64,000 nucleotides of DNA from Sphingomonas sp. GTDB lineage: Bacteria; Pseudomonadota; Alphaproteobacteria; Sphingomonadales; Sphingomonadaceae. Under the pieces are notes generated by a model. It made no database searches, had not been told where the DNA came from, and saw only the letters and a list, made by a program, of their open reading frames with translations. This document shows positions 16,836 through 25,508 of the stretch, piece by piece. Each line of letters opens with the position of its first letter. Within the stretch, counting starts at the first letter, position 1. The stretch covers positions 1 to 64,000 of the forward strand of contig NZ_JAIERS010000014.1 of the NCBI RefSeq assembly GCF_019746665.1. Direction: 5' to 3'. The position numbers were made by a program, and so were the translations under genes.

Positions 16836-18368
16836 ATGCGTTGGTGGGCTTTGGCGGTGGTGCTGCTCGGGCTCATGTCGCCCGCCCGGGCGGAGTGGTT
16901 CGAGGCGAGCAACGCCCATTTCGTGATCTATGGCGATCTGCCGCGCGCCAAGATGCAGCAATTCGCCGATCGGCTCGAACGCTTCGATGCGGCGCTGCGC
17001 CAAGGGCTGAACCTGCCCGCGACCCCCGGCACCCCGGGCGACCGGGTGACGATCTATGTCGTGCGCGATCAGGACGCGGTGGTGAAGCTCCACGGCAAAG
17101 GCGCCGGCTCGGTCGCGGGCTTCTACATCCCCCGCGTCGAGGGGCCGATCGCGATCACCCCGCGCGAGACCGATGGCGACGATCAATTTTTCAACGCCCA
17201 GCTGGTGCTGTTCCACGAATATACCCACCACGCGATCCTCAGCAGCAGCAGCGGCTATTATCCCGGCTGGGCGGGCGAAGGCCTCGCCGAGTTCTTTTCG
17301 GTGGCGCGCTTCCAGCCCAATGGCGATGTGGTGATGGGGGCGGCCAACAATGCGCGCGCCTATTCGATCCTGACCGATCTGCCGATGAGCGTCACCGATC
17401 TGATCGCGACCGACACCCGCAAGCTCGACGCCGAGGCGAACGATCAGAAATACGCCCGGGGCTGGCTGTTGATCCATTATCTGCTGCTCGGCGGCAAACG
17501 GCCAGGCCAGTTCGACAAATTCATGGCGCAGGTGAACAAGGGCGTGCCGGCGATGGACGCGGCCAAGGCGGTGTTCGGCGATCTGCGCCAGCTCAACCGC
17601 GAGCTCGATCGCTACCGCGAAGGCAAGCTGCGCGCGGTGGTGATCGCCGGCGACAAGCTGAAGCCGCTGCCCGTCTCGCTGCGCGCGCTCGATCCGGGCG
17701 AGGCGGCGATGATGCCGCTGCGCATCCGCTCGACCGCGGGCGTGAATGACGAGCAGGCCAAGGCGCTGATCGCCCCGGCGCGCGCGATCGCGGCGCGCTA
17801 TCCCGAGCATCGCTGGGTGCAGCGCGTGCTCGCCGAAATGGAGTTCGACGCGGGTAACCTGGCCGAGGCCGAGGCCGCGTGCGACCGGGTGCTCGCCGCC
17901 GAGCCCAGCAATGTCGATGCACTCGTCTACAAGGGCTCGATCGAGGCGCGCCGGGCGCGGGCCGCCAAGGATGATACGGCGCGCGATCATTGGAAGGCGG
18001 CGCGGCGCTGGTTCGTGAAGGCCAACCGCGCCGATCCCAATTACGCCTATCCGTTCGTGCTGTTCTATTCGACCTTCGCGCCGCTCGGCGAAACACCGAA
18101 TGCGAGTGCGATCAAGGGGTTGGAGGAAGCGGTCGCGTTGGTACCGCAGGCCGATGGGCCACGGGTGATGCTAGCTTACGAGAAGCTGCGCGCGGGCGAT
18201 CTCGCCGCCGCGCGCACCGCGCTCGCCCCGGTCGCCGCGAACCCGCATGGTGGGGCGGACAACCCGGCCTCGAAGCTGATCGCGCTGATCGATTCCGGCG
18301 CCGATGTCGATGCGGTGCGCAAGGCCGCCGCCGCGGCGGGCACGCCCGAGGGCGACACGGGTTCGTAA
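16836..18368 (+). CDS. Exported HEXXH metallopeptidase-like protein with TPR-like C-terminus
   Basis: A 510-aa protein with a signal peptide ending near SPARA. The N-terminal half contains FHEYTHHAIL, a HEXXH zinc-binding motif, and about 25 residues later GEGLAEFFSV, whose Glu could be the third ligand of a gluzincin. From about residue 300 onward, repeated helical pairs (YPEHRWVQRVLAEMEFDAGNLAEAEAAC) look like TPR or SEL-type repeats. This layout fits peptidase-MA-like proteins paired with TPRs. Substrate unknown; a periplasmic role is inferred. It converges on hemA with a strong hairpin between. Confidence 0.8.
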   Translation: MRWWALAVVLLGLMSPARAEWFEASNAHFVIYGDLPRAKMQQFADRLERFDAALRQGLNLPATPGTPGDRVTIYVVRDQDAVVKLHGKGAGSVAGFYIPRVEGPIAITPRETDGDDQFFNAQLVLFHEYTHHAILSSSSGYYPGWAGEGLAEFFSVARFQPNGDVVMGAANNARAYSILTDLPMSVTDLIATDTRKLDAEANDQKYARGWLLIHYLLLGGKRPGQFDKFMAQVNKGVPAMDAAKAVFGDLRQLNRELDRYREGKLRAVVIAGDKLKPLPVSLRALDPGEAAMMPLRIRSTAGVNDEQAKALIAPARAIAARYPEHRWVQRVLAEMEFDAGNLAEAEAACDRVLAAEPSNVDALVYKGSIEARRARAAKDDTARDHWKAARRWFVKANRADPNYAYPFVLFYSTFAPLGETPNASAIKGLEEAVALVPQADGPRVMLAYEKLRAGDLAAARTALAPVAANPHGGADNPASKLIALIDSGADVDAVRKAAAAAGTPEGDTGS

Positions 18369-18448
18369 GCGGTGGGAAGCGCCTAGCGCGATTTCGAGGC
18401 AGGCGGTATCACCTGCCGGCTCGGAAAGCGCGGATAAACAAAAGCCTG

Positions 18449-18485
18449 GAGCGGCGATCCGATTTTATCGGATCGAAAGCCGCTC
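18449..18485 (-). terminator. Nested hairpin terminator between convergent genes
   Basis: CGATCCGAT (18455-18463) pairs perfectly with ATCGGATCG (18467-18475), and GAGCGGC (18449-18455) with GCCGCTC (18479-18485), separated by small bulges. On the minus strand it is followed by CAGGCTTTTGTTT, a T-rich tail, so it best serves hemA. It may also stop the plus-strand gene. Confidence 0.7.
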
Positions 18486-19720
18486 TAGGCCGCGAGCTTC
18501 AGCGACAGCCGGTCCCAGATTTCGACCAGCGCCGCCGTCAGCTCGCGCATCATCGCCTCGTCATGCGCCGGGCCTGGCGTGAAGCGCAGCCGTTCGGTGC
18601 CGCGCGGCACGGTCGGGAAATTGATCGGCTGGACGTACACGCCATATTCGGCCAGCAGCACGTCGCTGATCCGCTTCGCCTTCACCGGATCACCCACCAT
18701 CAGCGGCACGATGTGCGTGGTCGAGTCCATCACCGGCAGCCCGGCCTCGCGAAACAGCCGCTTCAGCATCGCCGCCGCCGCCTGCTGCCCCTCGCGCTCT
18801 TCGCTCGACGCCTTCAGGTGGCGCACGCTCGCCAAGGCGCCCGCGACCAGCACCGGCGAGAGCGAGGTGGTGAAAATGAAGCCCGGCGCGTAAGAGCGGA
18901 TCACGTCGACGATCACCCGATCGGCGGCGATATAGCCGCCCATCACCCCGAATGCCTTGCCCAGCGTCCCCTCGATGATCGTCAGCCGGTTGGCGACCGC
19001 GTCGCGGTCCGAAATGCCGCCGCCGCGCACGCCGTACATGCCGACGGCGTGGACCTCGTCGAGATAGGTCAGCGCGTTGAAGCGATCGGCCAGGTCGCAA
19101 ATCTCGGCGATCGGCGCGACATCGCCTTCCATCGAATAAACGCTTTCGAACGCGATCAGCTTGGGCGCGGCCGGATCGGCCTCGGCGAGCAGTGCCTCGA
19201 GATGCGCGAGATCGTTATGGCGGAAGATGCGCTTCTCGCACCCCGAATTGCGGATGCCCGCGATCATCGAGGCGTGGTTCAACTCGTCCGAAAAGATGAT
19301 CAGACCGGGGAGGATCTTGCCCAGCGTGCCCAACGTCGCCTCGTTCGAGACATAGCCGCTGGTGAACAGCAGCGCGGCTTCCTTGCCGTGAAGATCGGCG
19401 AGTTCGGCCTCCAGATCGACGTGATAATGGGTGTTGCCGCCGATGTTGCGGGTACCGCCCGAGCCCGCGCCGACATCGTGCAGCGCCTCCTCCATCGCCG
19501 CGATCACCTTGGGATGCTGGCCCATCGCCAGATAATCGTTCGAGCACCACACCGTGATCGGCTTCGGCCCGTTATGCCCGGCGAAGCAGCGCGCGTTGGG
19601 GAAGGCGCCCTTGTTGCGCAGGATGTCGATGAAGACGCGGTAACGGCCCTCGGCATGGAGGCGATCGATCGCCTGGGCGAAGGCACGGCCATAATCGGGG
19701 CCGGGGGCGCTGGAGTCCAT
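18485..19720 (-). CDS. hemA: 5-aminolevulinate synthase
   Basis: Condenses glycine with succinyl-CoA to 5-aminolevulinate, the first committed step of tetrapyrrole synthesis by the Shemin route used in alphaproteobacteria. A 411-aa PLP enzyme of the alpha-oxoamine synthase family with CSNDYLAMG near the N-terminus, the glycine-rich [22 protein letters not shown], and the Schiff-base Lys K255 in GTLGKAFG. An upstream in-frame ATG exists at 19804, but the ATG at 19720 gives the usual N-terminus ([22 protein letters not shown]). It stands alone on this strand with a hairpin terminator. Confidence 0.97.
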   Translation of the reverse strand: MDSSAPGPDYGRAFAQAIDRLHAEGRYRVFIDILRNKGAFPNARCFAGHNGPKPITVWCSNDYLAMGQHPKVIAAMEEALHDVGAGSGGTRNIGGNTHYHVDLEAELADLHGKEAALLFTSGYVSNEATLGTLGKILPGLIIFSDELNHASMIAGIRNSGCEKRIFRHNDLAHLEALLAEADPAAPKLIAFESVYSMEGDVAPIAEICDLADRFNALTYLDEVHAVGMYGVRGGGISDRDAVANRLTIIEGTLGKAFGVMGGYIAADRVIVDVIRSYAPGFIFTTSLSPVLVAGALASVRHLKASSEEREGQQAAAAMLKRLFREAGLPVMDSTTHIVPLMVGDPVKAKRISDVLLAEYGVYVQPINFPTVPRGTERLRFTPGPAHDEAMMRELTAALVEIWDRLSLKLAA

Positions 19721-19823
19721 GCCGCCCCATAGCGCCGCTTCGGCCTGTGGAAAAGCCGGTGCCGCCCCAATGTGCGCTGCCGGCGGGAAGCGGGAAAGGC
19801 GCATCGCCCTTCCCGCCGCTCGA

Positions 19824-20324
19824 TCAGAAGAAGAAGCCGCGATAGACGTCGACCACCACGCCGCGCCGCGTGTCGATCAGCAGCACATCGTCATAATGGC
19901 GGACCCAGCGCTGCCAGGGGCGCGCGGGCGGCAGGTGATAGCGCCACGGATCGGCGATGTAATAGCGGCCGCCCCAATAACCGGGCGCGATCCGCACGCC
20001 CGGGCGGAACGCCTGGTAGCGGAAGGGCGCATCCCAGCGGCCGCGCGCATAAACGTCGCGGTGGTCGCGGCGCCAGTCACGCCAATCGTCGCGGCCCCAG
20101 GCGCGGTCGCGATAATCCTCGCGCAGTTCCTGGCGGGCCTGCCGCACGTCGCGGCGTTCCTCCTGGATGCGATAGGGGTTGCCCGAGCGATAGGCACGGT
20201 CGAGCTCGCGCTGCTCCTGGCGCAGATCGCGCTGGTCGCGGCGGATTTCGCCCCACGACTGGGCGCTCGCCGCCGCCGGCATCAGCGTCGCGGCGATCAG
20301 CCCCAGGGTCATCAATTTGCGCAT
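19824..20324 (-). CDS. RcnB family periplasmic protein
   Basis: A 166-aa exported protein. The signal peptide ([22 protein letters not shown]) is followed by a highly charged Arg/Asp/Glu helical stretch ([19 protein letters not shown]) and a Tyr/Trp-rich C-terminal domain with [10 protein letters not shown] and [21 protein letters not shown], the RcnB pattern. RcnB in E. coli modulates nickel/cobalt efflux, but sphingomonads carry many paralogues and no rcnA is adjacent, so metal specificity is unknown. The ATG at 20324 is preceded by GGGAG. It lies downstream of bamE on the same strand. Confidence 0.82.
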   Translation of the reverse strand: MRKLMTLGLIAATLMPAAASAQSWGEIRRDQRDLRQEQRELDRAYRSGNPYRIQEERRDVRQARQELREDYRDRAWGRDDWRDWRRDHRDVYARGRWDAPFRYQAFRPGVRIAPGYWGGRYYIADPWRYHLPPARPWQRWVRHYDDVLLIDTRRGVVVDVYRGFFF

Positions 20325-20451
20325 GACGTTTCTCCCTTCAACTCCGGCGGGCGGAAGCCGCCGATAGCCTTGGGGATAGCCAAGCCGCGCTGAACCGGCG
20401 GCGAACCAAGCGGTCAGCCAAGCGACAGGGTTGTCGCCAAGTGTAACAAGC

Positions 20452-20943
20452 CTACGGCCCGTTGCGGCCACCGCCCTGCTGCGGCCCACCGCCGATCGGC
20501 GCGCCGACCGCGCCGATATTGCCGAACAGGTCCTTGAAGAAGCTGCGCTGGCGGCCGAGCGTCGGGGTCGTCTTTCGGAACGGCGTGATCTTCGCGACCT
20601 GCTCGAGCCCGGTGCGCTCCACGCCGCGCACCACGCCCTTGTCGTCGAAGCGGATGCGCAGCACCGTCTGGCCGACGGGGTGCGGCCGGTTATAGGCGAA
20701 ATAGCGCGTGTCGCGGGAGACGTAGTACCATTCACCCTGGCCGAACTGGCTCGTGAAGGTCGGCTGGCCGAGCACCCGCGCGACTGAATTGCGATTGTCG
20801 ACTCCGGCCTGCACCGAGTTCACCAGATCGGGGTCGAGCACATAGCCCTGATGCCCGCGCAGCCGGGTGCAGCCCCCCATCGCCAGCGCGGCGCCCGCGA
20901 GCAGCACCACCAGCCGCGCCCGCGGCCCCGAAATCACGCGCAT
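20452..20943 (-). CDS. bamE: Outer-membrane assembly lipoprotein BamE (SmpA/OmlA)
   Basis: Small lipoprotein of the BAM complex that inserts outer-membrane beta-barrel proteins. 163 aa, with a lipobox MGGC after a short hydrophobic signal. The SmpA/OmlA core follows: SVQAGVDNRNSVARVLGQPT, FGQGEWYYVSRDT and VLRIRFDDKGVVRGVER. The C-terminal tail is Gly/Gln-rich. The ATG at 20943 follows AAGGAAG; the longer open frame upstream is ignored. The divergent bc1-chaperone gene starts 85 bases away, an arrangement common in alphaproteobacteria. Confidence 0.9.
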   Translation of the reverse strand: MRVISGPRARLVVLLAGAALAMGGCTRLRGHQGYVLDPDLVNSVQAGVDNRNSVARVLGQPTFTSQFGQGEWYYVSRDTRYFAYNRPHPVGQTVLRIRFDDKGVVRGVERTGLEQVAKITPFRKTTPTLGRQRSFFKDLFGNIGAVGAPIGGGPQQGGGRNGP

Positions 20944-21027
20944 TCGAACTTCCTTTCGCGCGCGCCGATTGCAACCGGCCCGCCCAGGCTCAATATGCGG
21001 CCTTGGATGGAGGGGCAAGGGAGCGCG

Positions 21028-21540
21028 ATGAAGGCTTTTCTGGCACGATTTCTGGGCACCGCACCGGCAGCTCTGCCGGCCGATGGACTCTATGCGGCGG
21101 TGGTCGCCGAGGGGCGCCAGCCGCATTGGTATGCCCAGGGCGGCGTTGCCGATAGCGTGACCGGCCGCTTCAACATGATCGCGACGGTGCTGAGCTTCGT
21201 GCTGCTGCGGCTGGAGCGCGAATCGGCGGCGATGCAGCTGGGGGTGCAGCTCACCGAACGCTTCATCGACGACATGGAGGGCCAGCTCCGCCAGGACGGG
21301 GTGGGTGACACCGGGGTCGCGGCGAAGATGGGCAAGCTCGTCAGCCTGCTCGGCGGGCGGCTGGGGGCGTTCCGCGACAGCTTCGGCACCACCGAGTTCG
21401 AGGCGGCGCTGGTGCGCAACCTGTACGGCGGCGCGCATCCGGCGCGCCCCGCGCTCGCGCATAGCGTAGCAAAGCTGGAGGCGCTCGCCACGCGACTCGC
21501 CGCCGCCCCGCTCGAGGCGATCGAGGCAGGCCGATGGTAG
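21028..21540 (+). CDS. Ubiquinol-cytochrome c chaperone family protein (CBP3-like)
   Basis: A 170-aa protein of the ubiquinol-cytochrome c chaperone family, related to mitochondrial Cbp3, which helps assembly of cytochrome b of complex III. Typical features are LYAAVVAEGRQPHWYAQGGV near the N-terminus, DSVTGRFNMI, and LTERFIDDMEGQLRQDGVGD with KMGKLV after it. The ATG at 21028 follows GGGAGCGCG. It overlaps the start of yceD by seven bases, so the two are coupled. The bamE-divergent, yceD-downstream order is typical of this group. Confidence 0.88.
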   Translation: MKAFLARFLGTAPAALPADGLYAAVVAEGRQPHWYAQGGVADSVTGRFNMIATVLSFVLLRLERESAAMQLGVQLTERFIDDMEGQLRQDGVGDTGVAAKMGKLVSLLGGRLGAFRDSFGTTEFEAALVRNLYGGAHPARPALAHSVAKLEALATRLAAAPLEAIEAGRW

Positions 21541-22067
21541 CCCCCGAATTCTCCCGCCCGGAACGGATCGACACGATCGGGGAGCGCGCGCGGCGTGTGG
21601 CGATCGAAGCGACGCCGGATGAGCGCGCCGCGCTCGCCCAGCGCTTCGGCCTCGCCGCGCTCGACGCGCTGAGCGCCGATTTCGAGGTGCGACGCGAGGC
21701 GGCGGGGATCACCGCCACAGGCCAGGTGCGCGGCGCGGTGACGCAGCATTGCGTCGTTACCGGCGATCCCGTGCCTGCCGCGATCGACGAGATGGTCGCG
21801 CTGCGCTTCGTGCCCGAGGATCAGCTTGGCGCGGGCGAGGAGATCGAGATCGAAGGCGACGCGCTCGACACGATCGGCTATGCGGGCGGGGCGATCGATC
21901 TGGGCGAGGCGGCGGCGGAAACGTTCGCGCTCGCGCTCGATCCCTTCCCGCGCAGCCCCGCCGCGGCGCAGGTGCTACGCGATGCCGGGGTGCTGAGCGA
22001 AGAGGAGGCGGCGCAGGCCAACAGCCCCTTCGCCGCGCTCAAAGGGCTGGGCACGGTACGCCGGTGA
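21534..22067 (+). CDS. yceD: YceD family protein (DUF177)
   Basis: A 177-aa DUF177 protein. In many bacteria yceD sits before rpmF and is implicated in 23S rRNA processing and ribosome assembly. Here rpmF does not follow; crtY does, 48 bases downstream. The diagnostic CVVTGDPVPAAIDEMVALRFVPED segment contains one of the family cysteines and the acidic stretch. The C-terminal SPFAALKGL is the conserved end motif. The ATG overlaps the upstream gene's stop region. Confidence 0.88.
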   Translation: MVAPEFSRPERIDTIGERARRVAIEATPDERAALAQRFGLAALDALSADFEVRREAAGITATGQVRGAVTQHCVVTGDPVPAAIDEMVALRFVPEDQLGAGEEIEIEGDALDTIGYAGGAIDLGEAAAETFALALDPFPRSPAAAQVLRDAGVLSEEEAAQANSPFAALKGLGTVRR

Positions 22068-22115
22068 ACCGATTGGCGGCTTGCCAGCGCGCAAGGATCG
22101 GCTAGGCGAGGGGTT

Positions 22116-23288
22116 ATGGCGAGCACCATCCGATGCGATCTGGCGATTGTCGGCGGCGGGCTCGCCGGTGGGCTGATCGCGCTCGCGCTGAAGAAGAAGC
22201 GCCCCGATCTCGATGTGCGGCTGATCGAAGCCGGCCCCAATATCGGCGGCAATCACCTCTGGTCGTTCTTCGCGAGCGACATCGCCGATGCCGATCGCTG
22301 GATCGTCGCCCCGCTCGTCTGCCACGGCTGGAACGCGTACGACATCAAGTTTCCCGCCTATAATCGCAGCTTCGACACCGCTTACTATTCGATCGAAAGT
22401 ACCCGGCTCGACGCGCTGGTGCGCGCGGCGCTGCCGCCCCAGGCGCTGCTGCTGGGCGAGCGCGTGCTCGGCGTCTCCCCCCGCGCGGTGGTGCTGGGGA
22501 GCGGCGACCGGATCGAGGCGGCGGGCGTGATCGACGCGCGCGGCGCGGCTGACCTCTCGCAGCTCGAACTCGGCTGGCAGAAATTCGTCGGGCGCGACTA
22601 TCAGCTTGCCGAACCGCACGGCGTCGAGCGCCCGATCGTGATGGACGCGACCGTGCCGCAGATCGACGGCTATCGCTTCGTCTATGTCCTGCCCTTCTCG
22701 CCGACGCGGCTGTTCATCGAGGATACTTATTACAGCGACACGCCGGACCTCTACCGTCCCGCGCCTGGCGGCAACGCCGATCCCATCGTCGAGCGGATCG
22801 AGGCGTATCGCACCGCCGGCGGCTGGACGGCCGGGCAGGTGGTGCGCGAGGAGCAGGGCGCGCTGCCGGTCGCGCTTGGCGGTGATTTCGAAGGCTATTG
22901 GAAAAGCGGCGGCGCCAAGCTCCCCAAGGCCGGGATGCGCGCCGGGCTGTTCCACCCGACCACCGGCTATTCGCTGCCCGACGCGGTGCGCACGGCGAGC
23001 CTGATCGCACGCGCGAGCGACTTATCGGCGGACGGCCTCCACGATCTGCTCCACGGCTTCGCGAGCACCACCTGGGCCAAGCGCGGCTTCTACCGCCTGC
23101 TCGACCGGATGCTCTACCGCGCCGCCGAGCCGCAAGAGCGCTACCGCGTGCTCCAGCATTTCTATCGCCTCAACCCCGCCCTTGTTGGGCGTTTCTATGC
23201 AGGACAAACGACCATGTTCGACCAAGCGCGCATCCTGATGGGCAAACCGCCCGTCAAGCTCTCCGCCGCCGCGAAGGCGCTGCGATGA
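22116..23288 (+). CDS. crtY: Lycopene beta-cyclase
   Basis: Cyclises the ends of lycopene to beta-carotene. A 390-aa CrtY-type flavoprotein: an N-terminal dinucleotide-binding motif LAIVGGGLAGGLIA, then EAGPNIGGNHLWSFF. The signature PFSPTRLFIEDTYYS occurs about mid-protein, and a C-terminal RFYAGQTTMFDQARIL typical of the family closes it. The ATG at 22116 follows GAGGGG. The stop overlaps the crtI start (ATGA). Downstream crtI and crtB complete a route from GGPP to beta-carotene; crtE and crtZ are not in this window. Confidence 0.95.
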   Translation: MASTIRCDLAIVGGGLAGGLIALALKKKRPDLDVRLIEAGPNIGGNHLWSFFASDIADADRWIVAPLVCHGWNAYDIKFPAYNRSFDTAYYSIESTRLDALVRAALPPQALLLGERVLGVSPRAVVLGSGDRIEAAGVIDARGAADLSQLELGWQKFVGRDYQLAEPHGVERPIVMDATVPQIDGYRFVYVLPFSPTRLFIEDTYYSDTPDLYRPAPGGNADPIVERIEAYRTAGGWTAGQVVREEQGALPVALGGDFEGYWKSGGAKLPKAGMRAGLFHPTTGYSLPDAVRTASLIARASDLSADGLHDLLHGFASTTWAKRGFYRLLDRMLYRAAEPQERYRVLQHFYRLNPALVGRFYAGQTTMFDQARILMGKPPVKLSAAAKALR

Positions 23289-24763
23289 AGCGCGCGGCGG
23301 TCATCGGCGCCGGCTTTGGCGGGCTCGCGCTCGCGATCCGGCTGCAATCGGCGGGCATCGAGACGACGATCATCGAAGCGCGCGACAAGCCCGGCGGGCG
23401 CGCTTATGTGTGGGAGAAGGACGGCTTCGTGTTCGACGCCGGCCCCACCGTCATCACCGATCCCGATTGCCTGCGCGAGCTGTGGGCGCTTTCCGGCCGC
23501 GAGATGGATGAGGATGTGACGCTGAAGCCCGTCATGCCCTTCTACCGGCTGAACTGGCCCGACGGCACCAATTTCGATTATTCCAACGACGAACCGCAAC
23601 TGGCGGCCGAGATCGCCAAGCTCGATCCCGCCGATGTCGACGGCTATCGCCGCTTCCTCGAATATTCGGCCGGGGTCTATCGCGAGGGCTATGAAAAGCT
23701 CGGCCATGTCGCGTTCCTCGATTTCGCGACGATGATCAAGGCGGCGCCCGCGCTCGCCAAATATCAGGCGTGGCGCAGCGTCTATTCGATCGTCTCGAGC
23801 TTCGTGAAGAACGAGAAATTGCGCGAGGCGTTGTCGTTCCACACCCTGCTCGTCGGCGGCAATCCGATGACGACGAGCGCGATCTACGCCTTGATCCACA
23901 AGCTGGAAAAGGATGGCGGCGTCTGGTTCGCGATGGGCGGCACCAACCGGCTGATCGCCGGGATGGTGAAGCATTTCGAGCGGCTGGGCGGCACGCTCCG
24001 CCTCGCCGATCCGGTGGCGAGCATCGACACGCTCGGCGACCGCGCGACCGGCGTGACGACGCAGAGCGGCTGGCATCTCGACTGCGACATGGTGGCGAGC
24101 AACGCCGATATCATGCACAGCTATCGCGATCTGCTGAAGGGCTCGCGCAGCGCGCAGCGCACCCGCGCTTCGCTCGAACGCAAGAGCTACAGCCCGTCGC
24201 TGTTCGTGGTTCATTTCGGGGTGAAGGGCACCTGGCCCGGCATCCCGCACCACATGATCCTGTTCGGGCCGCGCTATAAGGGGCTGCTCGACGACATCTA
24301 CCGCCACGGCGTGCTGGCGGAGGATTTCTCGCTGTACCTCCACCACCCGACGGTCACCGATCCGTCGATGGCGCCCGAGGGGCATTCGACCTTCTACGCG
24401 CTTGCCCCCGTGCCGCATCAGGGCAAGTTCCCGGTCGACTGGAAGGAAGTCGGCCCGATCCTCGAAAAGCGCATCCTCGACGAGGTGGGGCGCCGGCTGA
24501 TCCCCGACATTCACGATCGGATCGTGACCAAGTTCCACTATGCGCCGAGCGATTTCTCGGCGGACCTGAACGCGCATCTGGGGAGCGCCTTCAGCCTGGA
24601 GCCGGTGCTGCTGCAATCGGCCTATTTCCGCGCGCATAACCGCGACGATCATATCCCGAACCTGTTCTTCGTCGGCGCCGGCACCCATCCGGGGGCGGGG
24701 ATCCCGGGCGTGGTCGGGAGCGCCAAGGCGACCGCAAGGCTGATGCTGGAGGGGGCGCGCTAA
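23285..24763 (+). CDS. crtI: Phytoene desaturase (CrtI type)
   Basis: FAD-dependent desaturase converting phytoene to lycopene in several steps. 492 aa, with the N-terminal FAD motif AAVIGAGFGGLALAIRLQSAG and EARDKPGGRAYVWEKDGF. FDAGPTVITDP follows, and the C-terminal bacterial-type desaturase signature FFVGAGTHPGAGIPGVVGSAK is present. It starts at an ATG overlapping the crtY stop. Between its stop and the next gene lies a 146-bp composite palindrome rather than simple spacer, which may separate crtYI from LOG-crtB at the RNA level. Confidence 0.96.
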   Translation: MKRAAVIGAGFGGLALAIRLQSAGIETTIIEARDKPGGRAYVWEKDGFVFDAGPTVITDPDCLRELWALSGREMDEDVTLKPVMPFYRLNWPDGTNFDYSNDEPQLAAEIAKLDPADVDGYRRFLEYSAGVYREGYEKLGHVAFLDFATMIKAAPALAKYQAWRSVYSIVSSFVKNEKLREALSFHTLLVGGNPMTTSAIYALIHKLEKDGGVWFAMGGTNRLIAGMVKHFERLGGTLRLADPVASIDTLGDRATGVTTQSGWHLDCDMVASNADIMHSYRDLLKGSRSAQRTRASLERKSYSPSLFVVHFGVKGTWPGIPHHMILFGPRYKGLLDDIYRHGVLAEDFSLYLHHPTVTDPSMAPEGHSTFYALAPVPHQGKFPVDWKEVGPILEKRILDEVGRRLIPDIHDRIVTKFHYAPSDFSADLNAHLGSAFSLEPVLLQSAYFRAHNRDDHIPNLFFVGAGTHPGAGIPGVVGSAKATARLMLEGAR

Positions 24764-24768
24764 CTTGC

Positions 24769-24914
24769 AATCCTCCCCAAGCTTGGCTTGGGGAGGGGGA
24801 CCATCGCGTAGCGATGGTGGAGGGGCGGGGGGCGTTGAGCGATCGTTGCGCAAGCCCCCTCCACCATTCGCTATCGCGAATGGTCCCCCTCCCCCGCTAT
24901 CGCAGGGGAGGATT
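24769..24914. repeat. Composite palindromic repeat inside the crt cluster
   Basis: The outer arms AATCCTCCCC (24769-24778) and GGGGAGGATT (24905-24914) are perfect. Inside are ACCATCGC-GTA-GCGATGGT and ACCATTCGC-TATC-GCGAATGGT hairpins, plus long complementary C-rich and G-rich tracts. The whole intergenic region can fold into a multi-branched structure. It differs in sequence from the elements at 8739 and 8986 but shares their style. Confidence 0.82.
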
Positions 24915-24926
24915 TACGAGGACTAT

Positions 24927-25508
24927 ATGAACCGTCTCGCCGTCTATTGCGGCTCGGCCACGCCGGCCGATCCGGTGTACATCGAAACCGCCCGCCTCGT
25001 CGGGCGCACGTTCGCCGAGCGGGGCATCGGCCTCGTCTATGGTGGCGGGCGGCTGGGGTTGATGGGCGCGGTCGCGGATGCAGCGCTTGCCGCGGGCGGC
25101 GAAGTGATCGGCATCATGCCCCAGGCCTTGGTCGATGCCGAGGTCGCGCACCGCGGGCTGACCGAGCTTCACGTCTGCCGGACGATGCACGAGCGCAAGC
25201 AAGCCTTTACCGATCTCTCGGACGGGTTCGTCACGCTGCCCGGCGGCACCGGCACGATGGACGAATTGTGGGAAGCGCTCAGCTGGGCGCAGCTCGGCTA
25301 TCACGCCAAGCCGGTCGGGCTGCTCAACGTCGCGGGCTTTTATGACGGGCTCCTCGCCTTCAATGCCAAGATGATCGAGGTCGGCTTCATCCGCGCGCAC
25401 CACGCGAACATCCTGATCGTGAGCGAGACGATCGACGCGCTGCTCGCCAAGATGGCGGCCGCCGAGCCGGTGAAGACGATCCAGCAGATCGGCGCGGCCG
25501 ACCTGTGA
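24927..25508 (+). CDS. LOG family protein (TIGR00730, nucleoside 5'-monophosphate phosphoribohydrolase-like)
   Basis: A 193-aa Rossmann-fold protein. GGGRLGLMGAVADAAL and the catalytic PGGTGTMDELWEALSW identify the LONELY GUY family, formerly mislabelled lysine decarboxylase. Characterised members release free bases such as cytokinins, or hydrolyse AMP, from nucleoside 5'-monophosphates. Its place between crtI and crtB, with a GTGA overlap into crtB, shows it is co-translated with carotenoid genes, though no metabolic link is evident. The start at ATG 24927 has ACGAGGA upstream. Confidence 0.9.
   Translation: MNRLAVYCGSATPADPVYIETARLVGRTFAERGIGLVYGGGRLGLMGAVADAALAAGGEVIGIMPQALVDAEVAHRGLTELHVCRTMHERKQAFTDLSDGFVTLPGGTGTMDELWEALSWAQLGYHAKPVGLLNVAGFYDGLLAFNAKMIEVGFIRAHHANILIVSETIDALLAKMAAAEPVKTIQQIGAADL

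Noticed and set aside
24927..25508. Lysine decarboxylase annotation for the LOG gene
   Set aside because: PGGTGTMDE identifies LOG-type phosphoribohydrolases; there is no PLP lysine.
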